Source: an uncultured Collinsella sp.
GTDB lineage: Bacteria; Actinomycetota; Coriobacteriia; Coriobacteriales; Coriobacteriaceae
Assembly: GCA_900541205.1 (NCBI GenBank)
Contig: UQIV01000009.1
Span: 9,946-73,945, forward strand
Length of the DNA stretch: 64,000 bases
Reading direction: 5' to 3'
Position 1 is the stretch's first letter. Each line of letters opens with the position of its first letter. A model generated the notes under the pieces. The model made no database searches. It was not told where the DNA came from and saw only the letters and a list, made by a program, of their open reading frames with translations. The position numbers and the translations under genes are program-made. Below are positions 24,966-33,655 of this stretch, piece after piece.

Positions 24966-25016
24966 AACTGCGCTTTGATAGACTTGATACTGTTGGCGGC
25001 AGTTCCATGTGCCGGG

Positions 25017-25041
25017 CAACGCCCTCCATCTGATGGGAGGT
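25017..25041 (+). promoter_or_regulatory. leader hairpin masking the Shine-Dalgarno of the 41-codon gene
   Basis: CCTCCAT, loop CTG, then ATGGGAGG can fold into a stem with one bulged G. The GGGAGG in the right half is the ribosome site of the ORF at 25049, so translation would be restrained until the stem opens, as is known for type I toxins. Confidence 0.55.
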
Positions 25042-25048
25042 GATGCCC

Positions 25049-25174
25049 ATGACCGATCTGATTGATTTCGTGAGACTTCTGACCGCTTTGGTCTCGTTCT
25101 CCACGGCACTCGTCGGGCTTTCCGAGGCACTCAAGCAACGTTCGAAGCAACGTAAAAGGGGTCGCCGCCGCTAA
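25049..25174 (+). CDS. 41-aa hydrophobic/basic peptide, holin-like or type I toxin-like
   Basis: The gene has a strong ribosome site (GGGAGGTGA) eight bases before ATG. The product begins MTDLIDFVRLLTALVSF, forms one hydrophobic helix of about 20 residues (roughly 9-28), and ends in a very basic tail of Lys and Arg (14 or so of the last 13-17 positions are Lys/Arg/Gln/Ser/Gly). This helix plus basic tail pattern resembles the putative holin-like toxins and type I toxins of Gram-positive bacteria. The SD-masking leader hairpin and a terminator right over the stop codon support a compact regulated unit. No antisense RNA promoter was proven. Family assignment is inference. Confidence 0.6.
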   Translation: MTDLIDFVRLLTALVSFSTALVGLSEALKQRSKQRKRGRRR

Positions 25175-25188
25175 GGCGTTGACCCCTT
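25156..25188 (+). terminator. terminator overlapping the end of the 41-codon gene
   Basis: AAGGGGTC (25156-25163) and GACCCCTT (25181-25188) pair, with GCC/GGC inside. The stem starts within the basic tail codons. TTAATCC follows. Confidence 0.65.
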
Positions 25189-25330
25189 AATCCAAGCAAC
25201 GGCGCTGCCCAGCTTTCCAGAACTTGGGCTGCCGTCGACACTATTCTACCCACGAATGACATTTTGAACAATCGGCAATGCCGCTCCAAAAGCCAGGCAC
25301 AATTGGCACAACCTAGGCGGTCGCTGAATA

Positions 25331-25357
25331 TGGCAAAGAAACTGTCCCTTTATCACA
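25331..25357 (-). repeat. GGGACAG hairpin, imperfect variant
   Basis: On the minus strand the sequence reads TGTGATAAAGGGACAG then TTTCTTTGCC, with AAAG/CTTT pairing around the same core as at 24894. It is a decayed or diverged member of the family. Confidence 0.6.
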
Positions 25358-25382
25358 TCCAAAATATTGCCTTTACGTGTTG

Positions 25383-25428
25383 ATGCACACGGTGTGCAAT
25401 AATACTCGCACTGTGCAATAGCGCACAG
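25383..25428. promoter_or_regulatory. palindromic operator region before TetR gene
   Basis: GCACAC-GG-TGTGC is followed by a second GCACTGTGC and by GCGCACAG, with TGTGCAATA occurring twice. They lie within 70 bases of the TTG start at 25450 and are candidate autoregulatory sites. Confidence 0.5.
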
Positions 25429-25449
25429 GCTGAGTAACAAGGAGGACGC

Positions 25450-26160
25450 TTGTCCCAGCTCGAGAAATGCGATCGCCGGTCCCTTCGCTCGCAGCGTGCC
25501 CTTCGCCAGGCACTTGCCAGCGAGCTTGCCGAAAGCGGCGACCTTTCGCGCATTAATGTCGCGTCGCTCACCGAGCGCGCTGGCCTTACGCGCCGTACGT
25601 TCTATTCGCACTACCGCGATATCCCCGACTTTATCAATCAAATCGAGGATGGCTTGCTGGCCGAGATCCGTGAGCGTATTGAGCTCATCACTGCAGCTCA
25701 GCTGCCCGATCTCTATCACAACATCGATGAGCTCGAGCCGGCGCCCGGTTCGGTTGAGCTGCTGCGTTATCTTGCGGCCAACCGCGACTTAATCGGTGCG
25801 CTGCTGGGTCCGGGCGGCGACCAGGCCTTCATTAAAAGGATCATCGACACCGCGCGTGAGGCTGTGGTGCCGCGTGCGCAGACGGGCATTTTGGGCCTGG
25901 CGCTGGGCACGTTCTTTGACTACTACGTCACCTATGTCGTGAGTGCCGAGGTCGGCATGATTCAGCGCTGGTTTGAGCGCGGGCTCACCGAATCGCCTGA
26001 GGCCATGGCGCGCATTATGACGGTGCTCGCTTTTGTGCGCCCTGGTGACCTGTATGGACAACCCATCGATATCAACGTGCCAGAATACGGCATGAAGCTA
26101 TTGAACTTGCAGCTCGAGGACGCGGCCGACACCGCCGCAACCGTCGAGTCCAACAACTAA
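25450..26160 (+). CDS. TetR family transcriptional regulator
   Basis: This 236-residue regulator has the HTH at about residues 15-65 (ALRQALASELAESGDLSRINVASLTERAGLTRRTFYSHYRDI read in parts) and a long helical effector domain. The start is TTG at 25450 with GGAGGA directly upstream. The stop codon lies 11 bases before the activase-like gene, so both are one transcript and the regulator probably controls it. The effector may be an acyl-CoA or related ligand, which is only a guess from the neighbour. Confidence 0.88.
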   Translation: MSQLEKCDRRSLRSQRALRQALASELAESGDLSRINVASLTERAGLTRRTFYSHYRDIPDFINQIEDGLLAEIRERIELITAAQLPDLYHNIDELEPAPGSVELLRYLAANRDLIGALLGPGGDQAFIKRIIDTAREAVVPRAQTGILGLALGTFFDYYVTYVVSAEVGMIQRWFERGLTESPEAMARIMTVLAFVRPGDLYGQPIDINVPEYGMKLLNLQLEDAADTAATVESNN

Positions 26161-26171
26161 GAGGAGAGACA

Positions 26172-29100
26172 ATGAGCAAACTCGTCGAGGGCATTAAGGA
26201 CCGTATGGTCGCTGCCGCGCGTGAGGCTGCACCCGCCATGGTGGATGCTGCGCAGAAGGCCGCGACCGCAGCTGCCGAGAAAGTTGCCGAGGCAGTTGCC
26301 GATGCCAAGAACGCGACAGGGGAGACGTCCGTCGCTAGCGAGCCCGCCACCGCCGAGCCCGCAGTCACCACCGCCGCCCACGCCCCCGAAGGCGCGATCT
26401 TCAACCCCGAGAACGCCCGCGGCAACCTGCACCTGGGCATCGACGTGGGCTCCACCACCGTTAAACTTGCCGTGCTCAACGACGACAACCAGATCGTCTA
26501 CGCTAAGTACCAGCGCCACCACACCGACGTTCGCGCCTGCGCCCGCGACCTGTTCGAGGGCGCTGCGACCGTGCTGCCGACGGCCCAGATGACCTGCGCC
26601 ATTACCGGCTCGGGCGGCCTGCTGCTGTCCCAGTGGCTCGACCTGGAGTTTGTCCAGGAGGTCATCGCCAGCAAACGCGCCGTCGAGACCCTTATCCCGG
26701 CCACCGATGTTGCCATCGAGCTGGGTGGCGAGGACGCCAAGATCATCTACTTCGATAACGGCATCGAGCAGCGCATGAACGGCACCTGCGCCGGCGGTAC
26801 GGGCGCGTTCATCGATCAGATGGCCACCCTGCTGCACACCGACGCGAGCGGCCTTAACGAGCTCGCGGCCAACGCCACCACCATCTATCCCATCGCCAGC
26901 CGCTGCGGCGTTTTTGCCAAGACCGACGTGCAGCCGCTGCTCAACGAGGGCGCCCGCCCCGAAGACGTGGCCGCCTCCATCTTCCAAGCCGTCGTGACCC
27001 AGACCATCTCGGGCCTGGCGTGCGGCCGTCCCATCCGCGGCAACGTCGCCTTCCTGGGCGGCCCGCTGCAGTATCTCTCCGAGCTGCGCCACCGCTTCTA
27101 CCTCACGCTCAACCTGGACGAGGAACACCGTATCGTGCCCCAAAACGCTCACCTGTTTGTGGCGAGCGGCGCCGCCATGGCGCACGAGTCCAACAAGCTC
27201 AGCACGTTCCCGCAGCTCATCGAGGCCATCGATGCCCTGGGTGACACACAGGGTGCCGAGGTCGAGCGCCTGGACCCGCTCTTTGCCACCGACGAGGACT
27301 TTGCCGAGTTCAAGGGTCGCCACGACACCGAGGTCGTCCCCAAGGGCAAGCTCGACGGCTACACCGGCCGCGTGTTCATTGGCATCGACGCCGGCTCCAC
27401 CACCATGAAGGCCGCGCTCGTGGGCGAGGACGGTCAGCTGCTGCACACCTGGTACGGCAACAACAACGGCGACATCCTAGGCACGGCCAAGGTCATCATG
27501 GCCGATTTCTACAACCACATCCCCGCGGGCTGCACCATCGGCCACGTGACCACCACGGGCTATGGCGAGGCGTTGCTCATCGAGGCCCTCAAGGCCGACT
27601 CCGGCGAGATCGAGACCGTTGCGCACCTGCGCGGCGCCAAGGCATTCCTGCCCGGCGTCGAGTTCATCCTGGACATCGGCGGCCAGGACATGAAGTGCCT
27701 GCGCGTCAAGGACGGCGTCATCGAGCACATCATGCTCAACGAGGCCTGCTCGTCGGGTTGCGGTAGCTTTATCGAGAGCTTCGCCGTCTCTATGAACATG
27801 GACGTGCGCGCGTTCGCCAACGCCGCCATCCATGCCAAAGCCCCGGTCGACCTGGGAAGTCGCTGCACGGTCTTTATGAACTCGCGCGTCAAGCAGGCGC
27901 AAAAGGAAGGCGCCACGGTGGGCGACATCGCGGCCGGCCTGTCCTATTCCGTCATCAAGAACGCCCTGTTCAAGGTCATTAAGCTGCGCGACCCCAAGGA
28001 GATCGGCAGCCAGGTGATCGTCCAGGGCGGCACCTTTATGTCCGACGCCACGCTGCGTGCGTTTGAGCAGCTTACCGGCGTTCATGCCGTGCGTCCCGAC
28101 ATTGCCGGCTGCATGGGCGCCTATGGTGCGGCCCTGCTCGCCCGCGATCGCGCCGGCGCCGACGGCACCTCGACCATCCTCTCGGCCGAGGACATCGCGC
28201 ACCTCACCGTGACGCAAAAGCATGTCCGCTGCGGTCGCTGCTCCAACAACTGCCAGCTCACCGTCAACGACTTTGGCGGCGGCAGGCGCTTCATTACCGG
28301 CAACCGCTGCGAGAAGGGCGCCGGTCACAAAAAGCAGAAGACCGAGGCCCCCAATCTCTTCAAAAAGAAAAACGAGCTGCTCTTTGACCGCGAGGTGCTG
28401 AGCCCCGATGAGGCCCCGCGCGGCACCGTCGGCATCCCGCGCGCGCTCAACATGTACGAGAACTACCCCTTCTGGCACGCGTTCTTTACGCGCCTGGGCT
28501 TTAGCGTGCAGCTGTCCGACCAGTCGAGCAAGAAGACCTACCAGGCGGGCATCGAGTCCATGCCGTCCGAGAGCGTGTGCTATCCGGCCAAGATGAGCCA
28601 CGGCCATGTTATGAACCTTATCGACCGTGACGTCGACTTTATCTGGATGCCGTGCGTGCGCTGGGAGCGCAAGGAGGACCCGACGGCTGGCAACTGCTAT
28701 AACTGCCCCATCGTCATGAGCTACCCCACAGCGTTGGCGCTCAATATCGATGAGATCCGCGAGCAGAACATCGAGTTCCTGTACCCGTTTGTGCCCTATC
28801 ACGATAAGACCGAGCTCAAGCGCCGCCTGTACCAGGTGCTCGCCGTCGACCGCGTGGCCGATGCTGAGGCCGGTCGAGGTCGCGTGCGCGGTCCCAAGAT
28901 CACGCGCTCCGAGGTCGATGCCGCCGTTAACGCTGCCTTTGAGGCCGATGCGCGTTTCCACGAGGATATTCAGACCATGGGCGAGGAGGCTCTTAAGTGG
29001 GTCGAGGACCACGGCGGTCACGGCATCGTGCTTGCCGGTCGTCCCTACCATAACGACCCCGAGATCAACCACGCCCTGCCCGAGCTTATCTCGAGCTTTG

Positions 29101-30956
29101 GCTTTGCGGTCTTTACCGAGGATTCGCTCGCGCATCTGGTGAAGCCCGAGCGTCCCATCCGCGTCGTCGACCAGTGGATGTACCACAGCCGCCTGTACGC
29201 CGTCGCCCGTTTTGTGACGATGCGCAACGACCTGGACCTGATCCAGCTTAACTCTTTCGGCTGCGGTCTGGACGCTCTGACCACCGACCAGGTGCAGGAA
29301 ATCCTTGAGGCCAGCGGTAAGATCTACACCGTGCTCAAGATCGACGAGGTGTCCAACCTGGGCGCCGCGCGCATCCGCATCCGCTCGCTCATGGCAGCGC
29401 TCAAGGACCAGGAGGCCGAGCGCTTGGCCGAGGCCACGGCCGCGGGCGACACCTACGAGCAGGGCGATGCCGCGCCGGTGGCGCCCTCCACGGATGCCCC
29501 CTCGTTCGCAAGCCGCAAGTACACGTTTGAGGCTCAGCGCGAGAGTGCTTCGGCCGCGTGGCCCAAGGTGCCCTTTACCGAGCAGATGCGCGAGGAGGGC
29601 TACACCATCCTGTGCCCGCAGATGGCGCCGATTCACTTTGACCTGGTCAAAGAGGTGTTCCGCGGTGCCGGCTACAACTTGGAGCTGCTGCCCTCGACCG
29701 ATCACGACGCCGTCGAGGCCGGCCTGCGCTATGTGAACAACGACATCTGCTATCCGTCAATCCTGGTGACGGGCCAGATCATGGAGGCCATCGAGAGCGG
29801 TCGGTACGACCTGTCCAAGACGGCCGTGGTTATCAGCCAGACCGGCGGCGGCTGCCGTGCCACCAACTACATCGCGCTCATCCGCAAGGCCCTGCACGAG
29901 AGCGGCCACTCCGAGATCCCGGTGATCTCGCTTTCGGCAGTGGCGCTCGGCGAGGACAACCCCGGCTTTAAGATTACGCCGGCGCTGCTTAAGCAGGCAG
30001 TCTACGCGGTGCTCTTTGGCGACGTCATGATGCAGATGCTCTACCGCTGCCGCCCGTACGAGGCCACGCCCGGCGCTGCCAACGCACTCTACGAGGAGTA
30101 CATGGCACGAGCCCGCAAGCTGGCGCCCAAGTTCAACCGCCACAACTACACCAAGCTGTGCCGTGAGGCCATCCGCGCGTTCGACACCATGCCGCTCGTG
30201 GGCGAGGGTACCAAGCCGCGCGTGGGCGTGGTCGGTGAGATCTTGGTCAAGTTCCACCCCACAGCCAACAACCACGTGGTCGACGTTATCGAGCGCGAGG
30301 GCTGCGAGGCCGTGGTACCGGGCCTGCTCGACTTCTTCCTGTACTCCATGAGCAACGCCGAGCTTCAAAAAGACGAGCTGGGAAGCTCTGCCACGGCGCG
30401 CGCTAGCATGCAGGCGCTCATTAAGCTGGTGGACTGGATGCGCACGCCGGTGGAGGAGATGCTCGAAAAGTCCCGCCGCTTCGAGGCGCCCGAGCGCATT
30501 GGCACCATGGCGGACAAGGCTCGTACGGTGCTTTCGGTGTGCAACAACATGGGCGAAGGCTGGCTGCTCACGGCCGAGATGCTCGACCTGATCGACCACG
30601 GTGCGCCCAACATCATCTGCACGCAGCCCTTCGCGTGCCTGCCCAACCACGTAGTGGGTAAGGCTGTGATCAAGGAGCTGCGCCGTCAGCACCCCGAGAG
30701 CAACATTGTCGCGGTGGACTACGACCCCGGTGCATCCGAGGTCAACCAGCTCAACCGCATTAAGCTCATGATCAGTGTGGCCAAGGAAAACATGCGCGCC
30801 GGCAAGGGCTTTAAGCTCGAGAAGGTGGCGCCGCTCGCGATGGACGAGGTCACCGGCCAGATGCGTGCCCACGATGGCTGCGTGAGCTGCGGCTCGGTCG
30901 ACGAGAGTGCCGTGGCGTCGGTCGCTGAGCGCCTGGGACGCGGCATTAAGAAGTAA
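26172..30956 (+). CDS. giant 2-hydroxyacyl-CoA dehydratase activase-like protein (BadF/DUF2229 fusion)
   Basis: This 1594-residue protein of the multi-domain activase-related family has five parts. Residues 1-85 are an Ala/Lys/Glu-rich helical extension. An ASKHA ATPase domain follows (GIDVGSTTVKLA near 89-100; cluster cysteines in GTCAGGTGAF and SRCGVF near 206 and 247). A second ASKHA domain starts near 400 (GIDAGSTTMKAAL) with CSSGCGSF near 524 and SRCTVFM near 565. A Cys-rich segment, CGRCSNNCQL...NRCEKG, lies near 690-715. DUF2229 spans about 753-970, and a dehydratase-component-like C-terminus about 1137-1594. Classical activases use ATP and a [4Fe-4S] cluster to reduce a dehydratase. 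No separate HgdA/HgdB subunits are nearby, so its partner is unknown. Confidence 0.9.
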   Translation: MSKLVEGIKDRMVAAAREAAPAMVDAAQKAATAAAEKVAEAVADAKNATGETSVASEPATAEPAVTTAAHAPEGAIFNPENARGNLHLGIDVGSTTVKLAVLNDDNQIVYAKYQRHHTDVRACARDLFEGAATVLPTAQMTCAITGSGGLLLSQWLDLEFVQEVIASKRAVETLIPATDVAIELGGEDAKIIYFDNGIEQRMNGTCAGGTGAFIDQMATLLHTDASGLNELAANATTIYPIASRCGVFAKTDVQPLLNEGARPEDVAASIFQAVVTQTISGLACGRPIRGNVAFLGGPLQYLSELRHRFYLTLNLDEEHRIVPQNAHLFVASGAAMAHESNKLSTFPQLIEAIDALGDTQGAEVERLDPLFATDEDFAEFKGRHDTEVVPKGKLDGYTGRVFIGIDAGSTTMKAALVGEDGQLLHTWYGNNNGDILGTAKVIMADFYNHIPAGCTIGHVTTTGYGEALLIEALKADSGEIETVAHLRGAKAFLPGVEFILDIGGQDMKCLRVKDGVIEHIMLNEACSSGCGSFIESFAVSMNMDVRAFANAAIHAKAPVDLGSRCTVFMNSRVKQAQKEGATVGDIAAGLSYSVIKNALFKVIKLRDPKEIGSQVIVQGGTFMSDATLRAFEQLTGVHAVRPDIAGCMGAYGAALLARDRAGADGTSTILSAEDIAHLTVTQKHVRCGRCSNNCQLTVNDFGGGRRFITGNRCEKGAGHKKQKTEAPNLFKKKNELLFDREVLSPDEAPRGTVGIPRALNMYENYPFWHAFFTRLGFSVQLSDQSSKKTYQAGIESMPSESVCYPAKMSHGHVMNLIDRDVDFIWMPCVRWERKEDPTAGNCYNCPIVMSYPTALALNIDEIREQNIEFLYPFVPYHDKTELKRRLYQVLAVDRVADAEAGRGRVRGPKITRSEVDAAVNAAFEADARFHEDIQTMGEEALKWVEDHGGHGIVLAGRPYHNDPEINHALPELISSFGFAVFTEDSLAHLVKPERPIRVVDQWMYHSRLYAVARFVTMRNDLDLIQLNSFGCGLDALTTDQVQEILEASGKIYTVLKIDEVSNLGAARIRIRSLMAALKDQEAERLAEATAAGDTYEQGDAAPVAPSTDAPSFASRKYTFEAQRESASAAWPKVPFTEQMREEGYTILCPQMAPIHFDLVKEVFRGAGYNLELLPSTDHDAVEAGLRYVNNDICYPSILVTGQIMEAIESGRYDLSKTAVVISQTGGGCRATNYIALIRKALHESGHSEIPVISLSAVALGEDNPGFKITPALLKQAVYAVLFGDVMMQMLYRCRPYEATPGAANALYEEYMARARKLAPKFNRHNYTKLCREAIRAFDTMPLVGEGTKPRVGVVGEILVKFHPTANNHVVDVIEREGCEAVVPGLLDFFLYSMSNAELQKDELGSSATARASMQALIKLVDWMRTPVEEMLEKSRRFEAPERIGTMADKARTVLSVCNNMGEGWLLTAEMLDLIDHGAPNIICTQPFACLPNHVVGKAVIKELRRQHPESNIVAVDYDPGASEVNQLNRIKLMISVAKENMRAGKGFKLEKVAPLAMDEVTGQMRAHDGCVSCGSVDESAVASVAERLGRGIKK

Positions 30957-30984
30957 CTGGCCTGCTTTGGGCTAGATATGAGGC

Positions 30985-31021
30985 AAACGGGTGGCAGCCG
31001 TACCGGCTACCACCCGTTTTT
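30985..31021 (+). terminator. intrinsic terminator of the activase gene
   Basis: AAACGGGTGGCAGCCG pairs with CGGCTACCACCCGTTTT around TAC with one mismatch, ending in TTTTT. Confidence 0.88.
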
Positions 31022-31023
31022 GC

Positions 31024-31041
31024 TGGACATATGTTGCGTAA
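31024..31041. repeat. 18-nt string shared with 63.4 kb
   Basis: TGGACATATGTTGCGTAA occurs here and again at 63407-63424. Both copies lie in A+T-rich intergenic DNA that also contains long inverted repeats. Confidence 0.7.
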
Positions 31042-31078
31042 ATGACCTTGCTGCAGCCTTCTGTGGGCTCGTATTTCA

Positions 31079-31198
31079 GAAGTGCGGTGAAAAACGCGAA
31101 CCTCCCGAGCACACTGCTTTTTTAGGCTCTCGTGACCTGCGGTTTTGTTGCTAAAAAAGTCGGTCTGGTCGGCGAAGCTCAATTTTTCACCGCACTTC
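31079..31198. repeat. 120-nt nested inverted repeat
   Basis: Outer arms GAAGTGCGGTGAAAAA (31079-31094) and its complement (31183-31198) are perfect. An inner pair, CTTTTTTAG (31117-31125) and CTAAAAAAG (31151-31159), is also perfect. The string TGCGGTGA is shared with the arms at 3380-3444. No ORF is supported in the 416-base gap. Confidence 0.75.
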
Positions 31199-31372
31199 CG
31201 AAAACAGCGGTTCAGCAGCGTCAAAAAATGCCCTCAAAATCGAGAGTTAATGAACAGGTGTTGCCGTTCGCCGCAAATTACCGTCCGTTTATAGAACCAA
31301 CCCCTGGCTCGTAGCCTCCATACGGTTGAATAAATACACATCTATGGAATTACGTAAGAGAGGACTGTTCCT

Positions 31373-32332
31373 ATGAGCTACAAGACCGTTTGCGTTGCCG
31401 GCGGCGGCGTGCTGGGAAGCCAGATTGCCTTTCAGGCAGCCTACTGCGGCTTTGATGTAACGATTTGGCTGCGCAGCGAGGGCAGCATCGGCCGCACCCA
31501 GCCCAAGATCGATCATGTGCGCGAGGAGTACATCGCTGCTATCGAGGGCATGGCGGACGGCACGGGCGAGTGGTGTGCCGGCATCGCCGACAGCGACCAG
31601 CCCTTCGACAAGGAAGCGGCACTCGCCGCCGTTGAGCGTGCTTACTCCACGCTCAAGCTGGAGCTCGATCTTGCCAAGGCAGTGGCCGACGCCGACCTGG
31701 TCATCGAATCTATGGCCGAGGACACCCAGGCAAAGATCGACTTCTACAAGAAGCTCGCCCCGGTTCTGCCGCAAAAGACCGTCATCGTCACCAACTCTTC
31801 TACGCTGCTGCCGAGCACCTTTGCCAAGTACACCGGCCGCCCCGAGAAGTACCTATCGCTACACTTTGCCAACTCCATCTGGAAGAACAACATGACCGAG
31901 GTCATGGCACAGGACCAAACCGACAAGCGCTACTTCGACGAGCTCGTCGACTTCGCCAACGACATTCGCATGCTGGCGCTTCCCGTCAACAAGGAAAAGA
32001 ACGGCTACCTGCTCAATTCCATGTTGGTGCCATGGCTGCTCTCGGGCCTTGACCTGTATGTCTCGGGCGTGAGTGACCCCAAGAGTATCGACCTCGCATG
32101 GACGCGCGGCACTGGCGCGCCCAAAGGTCCGTTCCGCGTGTTCGACACGGTGGGCATCCAGACGGCCTACAACATCGTTATGCAGTATCAGAAGGTCCCG
32201 GGTCTGGTGAGCCCGCTGCTCAAAAAGATGATGATGCCCTACAACTTTAAGGCCATGGCCTCCGTCCTCAAGAAAATGCTCGACGAAGGTAAGCTGGGCG
32301 AAAGCTCGGGCGAGGGCTTCTTCAAGTACTAA
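31373..32332 (+). CDS. 3-hydroxyacyl-CoA dehydrogenase family protein
   Basis: This 319-residue NAD-dependent enzyme is of the 3-hydroxybutyryl-CoA dehydrogenase type. The Rossmann motif is VAGGGVLGSQIAFQAA at residues 7-22, followed by DADLVIESMAEDTQAK and the catalytic-region strings TNSSTLLPS and LHFANS. The helical C-terminal domain ends GESSGEGFFKY. In butyrate or related anaerobic acyl-CoA pathways it interconverts acetoacetyl-CoA and 3-hydroxybutyryl-CoA. Its position downstream of the dehydratase-activase-like gene fits acyl-CoA metabolism, but a terminator separates them. It starts at ATG 31373. Confidence 0.88.
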   Translation: MSYKTVCVAGGGVLGSQIAFQAAYCGFDVTIWLRSEGSIGRTQPKIDHVREEYIAAIEGMADGTGEWCAGIADSDQPFDKEAALAAVERAYSTLKLELDLAKAVADADLVIESMAEDTQAKIDFYKKLAPVLPQKTVIVTNSSTLLPSTFAKYTGRPEKYLSLHFANSIWKNNMTEVMAQDQTDKRYFDELVDFANDIRMLALPVNKEKNGYLLNSMLVPWLLSGLDLYVSGVSDPKSIDLAWTRGTGAPKGPFRVFDTVGIQTAYNIVMQYQKVPGLVSPLLKKMMMPYNFKAMASVLKKMLDEGKLGESSGEGFFKY

Positions 32333-32371
32333 AAAATGACCTCTCGGGGACGGAGGAAAACGGATCATTTT
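32333..32371. repeat. hairpin with AAAATGA arms and GGGGACGGAGG core
   Basis: AAAATGA (32333-32339) and TCATTTT (32365-32371) flank a loop containing CGGGGACGGAGG. It lies at the end of the dehydrogenase gene and resembles the other GGGACRG-type hairpins. Confidence 0.65.
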
Positions 32372-32405
32372 CGGCCGCCAACAGTGAGAAGATGGACCCA
32401 GAAAT

Positions 32406-32890
32406 AGAAAGGAGTGGCAATGGGCCGGCTCGGGCTTTGAGGACAAGTTGCTGCAGGCCCAAGGCGATTTTTCGCTCAACGCGGGCCAGCACAGTGTGAC
32501 GTATCTGCCGAGTTCTGACACGGCAACGACCGGTCGCTACCAGGTGCTGCTGTACGACAACAACTATGGCGCGGCCGAAAGCTATCCCAAGTTCGACTGG
32601 GGCCAGCTGGACGCCGCGGTGGTGACCGACTACAGCCGCGGCACGCATTCGTTTGGGTGCATCTTTACAGTGGACGAGACGGCGCGCACCTACGAGCTCG
32701 AAGACCAGATCGCCGTGCCGTTTTCGGGCTATGTGAGCAGTGCGCAGCGCGTTGGTGATTCAAATAGCATGCTCATGGCATCGGGCCGGGCGGGACCTTT
32801 ACCGAGTGCGATCGGTACGGTCTGGCCATCACCACCTACGAGATGGAGGCCGAGAAGTACATCTATCGCGTGTACAAGTACGAGCTGTAG
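32406..32890 (+). pseudogene. arylsulfotransferase (ASST-like) C-terminal remnant
   Basis: The first frame reads QGDFSLNAGQHSV, then QVLLYDNNYGAAESYP and VPFSGYVSSAQ, which match the C-terminal blades of bacterial aryl-sulfate sulfotransferases. Near 32790 the frame shifts by one base. The rest (GTFTECDRYG, then YEMEAEKYIYRVYKYEL and a TAG at 32888-32890) continues the same protein in another frame. No N-terminal half, signal peptide or catalytic histidine segment exists upstream, where the frame runs into stops and a repeat. This is a truncated, frameshifted relic; a functional copy may lie elsewhere. Confidence 0.75.
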
Positions 32891-33080
32891 GGCCGCGCTT
32901 AGGTTTGACCAATGGAGTATGAAAACACGCCGTTCGCCGATGCCCCCTCCGCGAGTGGCAGCCATATGGTTTGATGTTAGAAACATATAGTTGTCGTCAG
33001 CCTGCTGGCGACGTTCCCCCTGATATCGGAGGTTCCAGGTATGTTTCGCGCTCCGTTAAACAACTATCGATTGGGCTAAC

Positions 33081-33530
33081 ATGGGCCGCCGTGCTATTTC
33101 GATAACCCTTGCAGTGATCTGCCTGGCTGTGCTCCTGGGCGCTACAGGGCTGTTTGCTATAAGCCGAGAAACGTCCTATATGCAGGAATGCGCTTCCGAA
33201 GGGTTTGCCATTGACGGTTACTATCGGGACGACAAGACGAGTCTGGAAACCCTGGCCTTTCTTGAAGAGGATAACCATCGGTGGCAACTGGTCGACAAAG
33301 ACGGCAGCTGCGTTGACGGGCAGTTTAAGCGTACGGATGACCCCAACATCCTGATATTAAAGAAGGAAAACGGCGAAGAATTCGGCACGGTTCACGTTGC
33401 GTATATATCGCGCCGACGCAATCAGGGGCAGCTCTATCTATTTAGAGATAGCAAAGTGACCCGATTTTATCTGGTGAGCACCAAACCTGCGTTTATGGTG
33501 GAGTCTGGCGATGTCGATCCGGCCAGTTGA
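33081..33530 (+). CDS. hypothetical membrane-anchored protein, 149 aa
   Basis: The N-terminus (RRAISITLAVICLAVLLGATGLFAIS read as basic start plus hydrophobic helix, residues 3-28) is a signal anchor without a lipobox. The external domain (about residues 35-149) is hydrophilic and likely beta-rich, with segments GYYRDDKTSLETLAF and WQLVDKDGSCVDGQF. The layout suggests a small extracytoplasmic domain, but I cannot name a family. The ribosome site is weak, and the gene stands alone after the pseudogene. Confidence 0.6.
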   Translation: MGRRAISITLAVICLAVLLGATGLFAISRETSYMQECASEGFAIDGYYRDDKTSLETLAFLEEDNHRWQLVDKDGSCVDGQFKRTDDPNILILKKENGEEFGTVHVAYISRRRNQGQLYLFRDSKVTRFYLVSTKPAFMVESGDVDPAS

Positions 33531-33655
33531 TTCACGGCAATAAAACGGCGAGCGGGGCGCGGGTGTGAACTGAACCCCTCTATTTGCTCGTGTCCGTATC
33601 GCGTCTGCGTCTCGTCGTAACTTGCGTCCGTGCGCGCATTCATCCCGCGCCGGTA

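Noticed and set aside
27477..29705. 742-codon minus-strand frame within the activase gene
   Set aside because: Shadow of a high-GC coding strand. His/Gly/Val/Leu-rich product without recognisable domains, no ribosome site or promoter.
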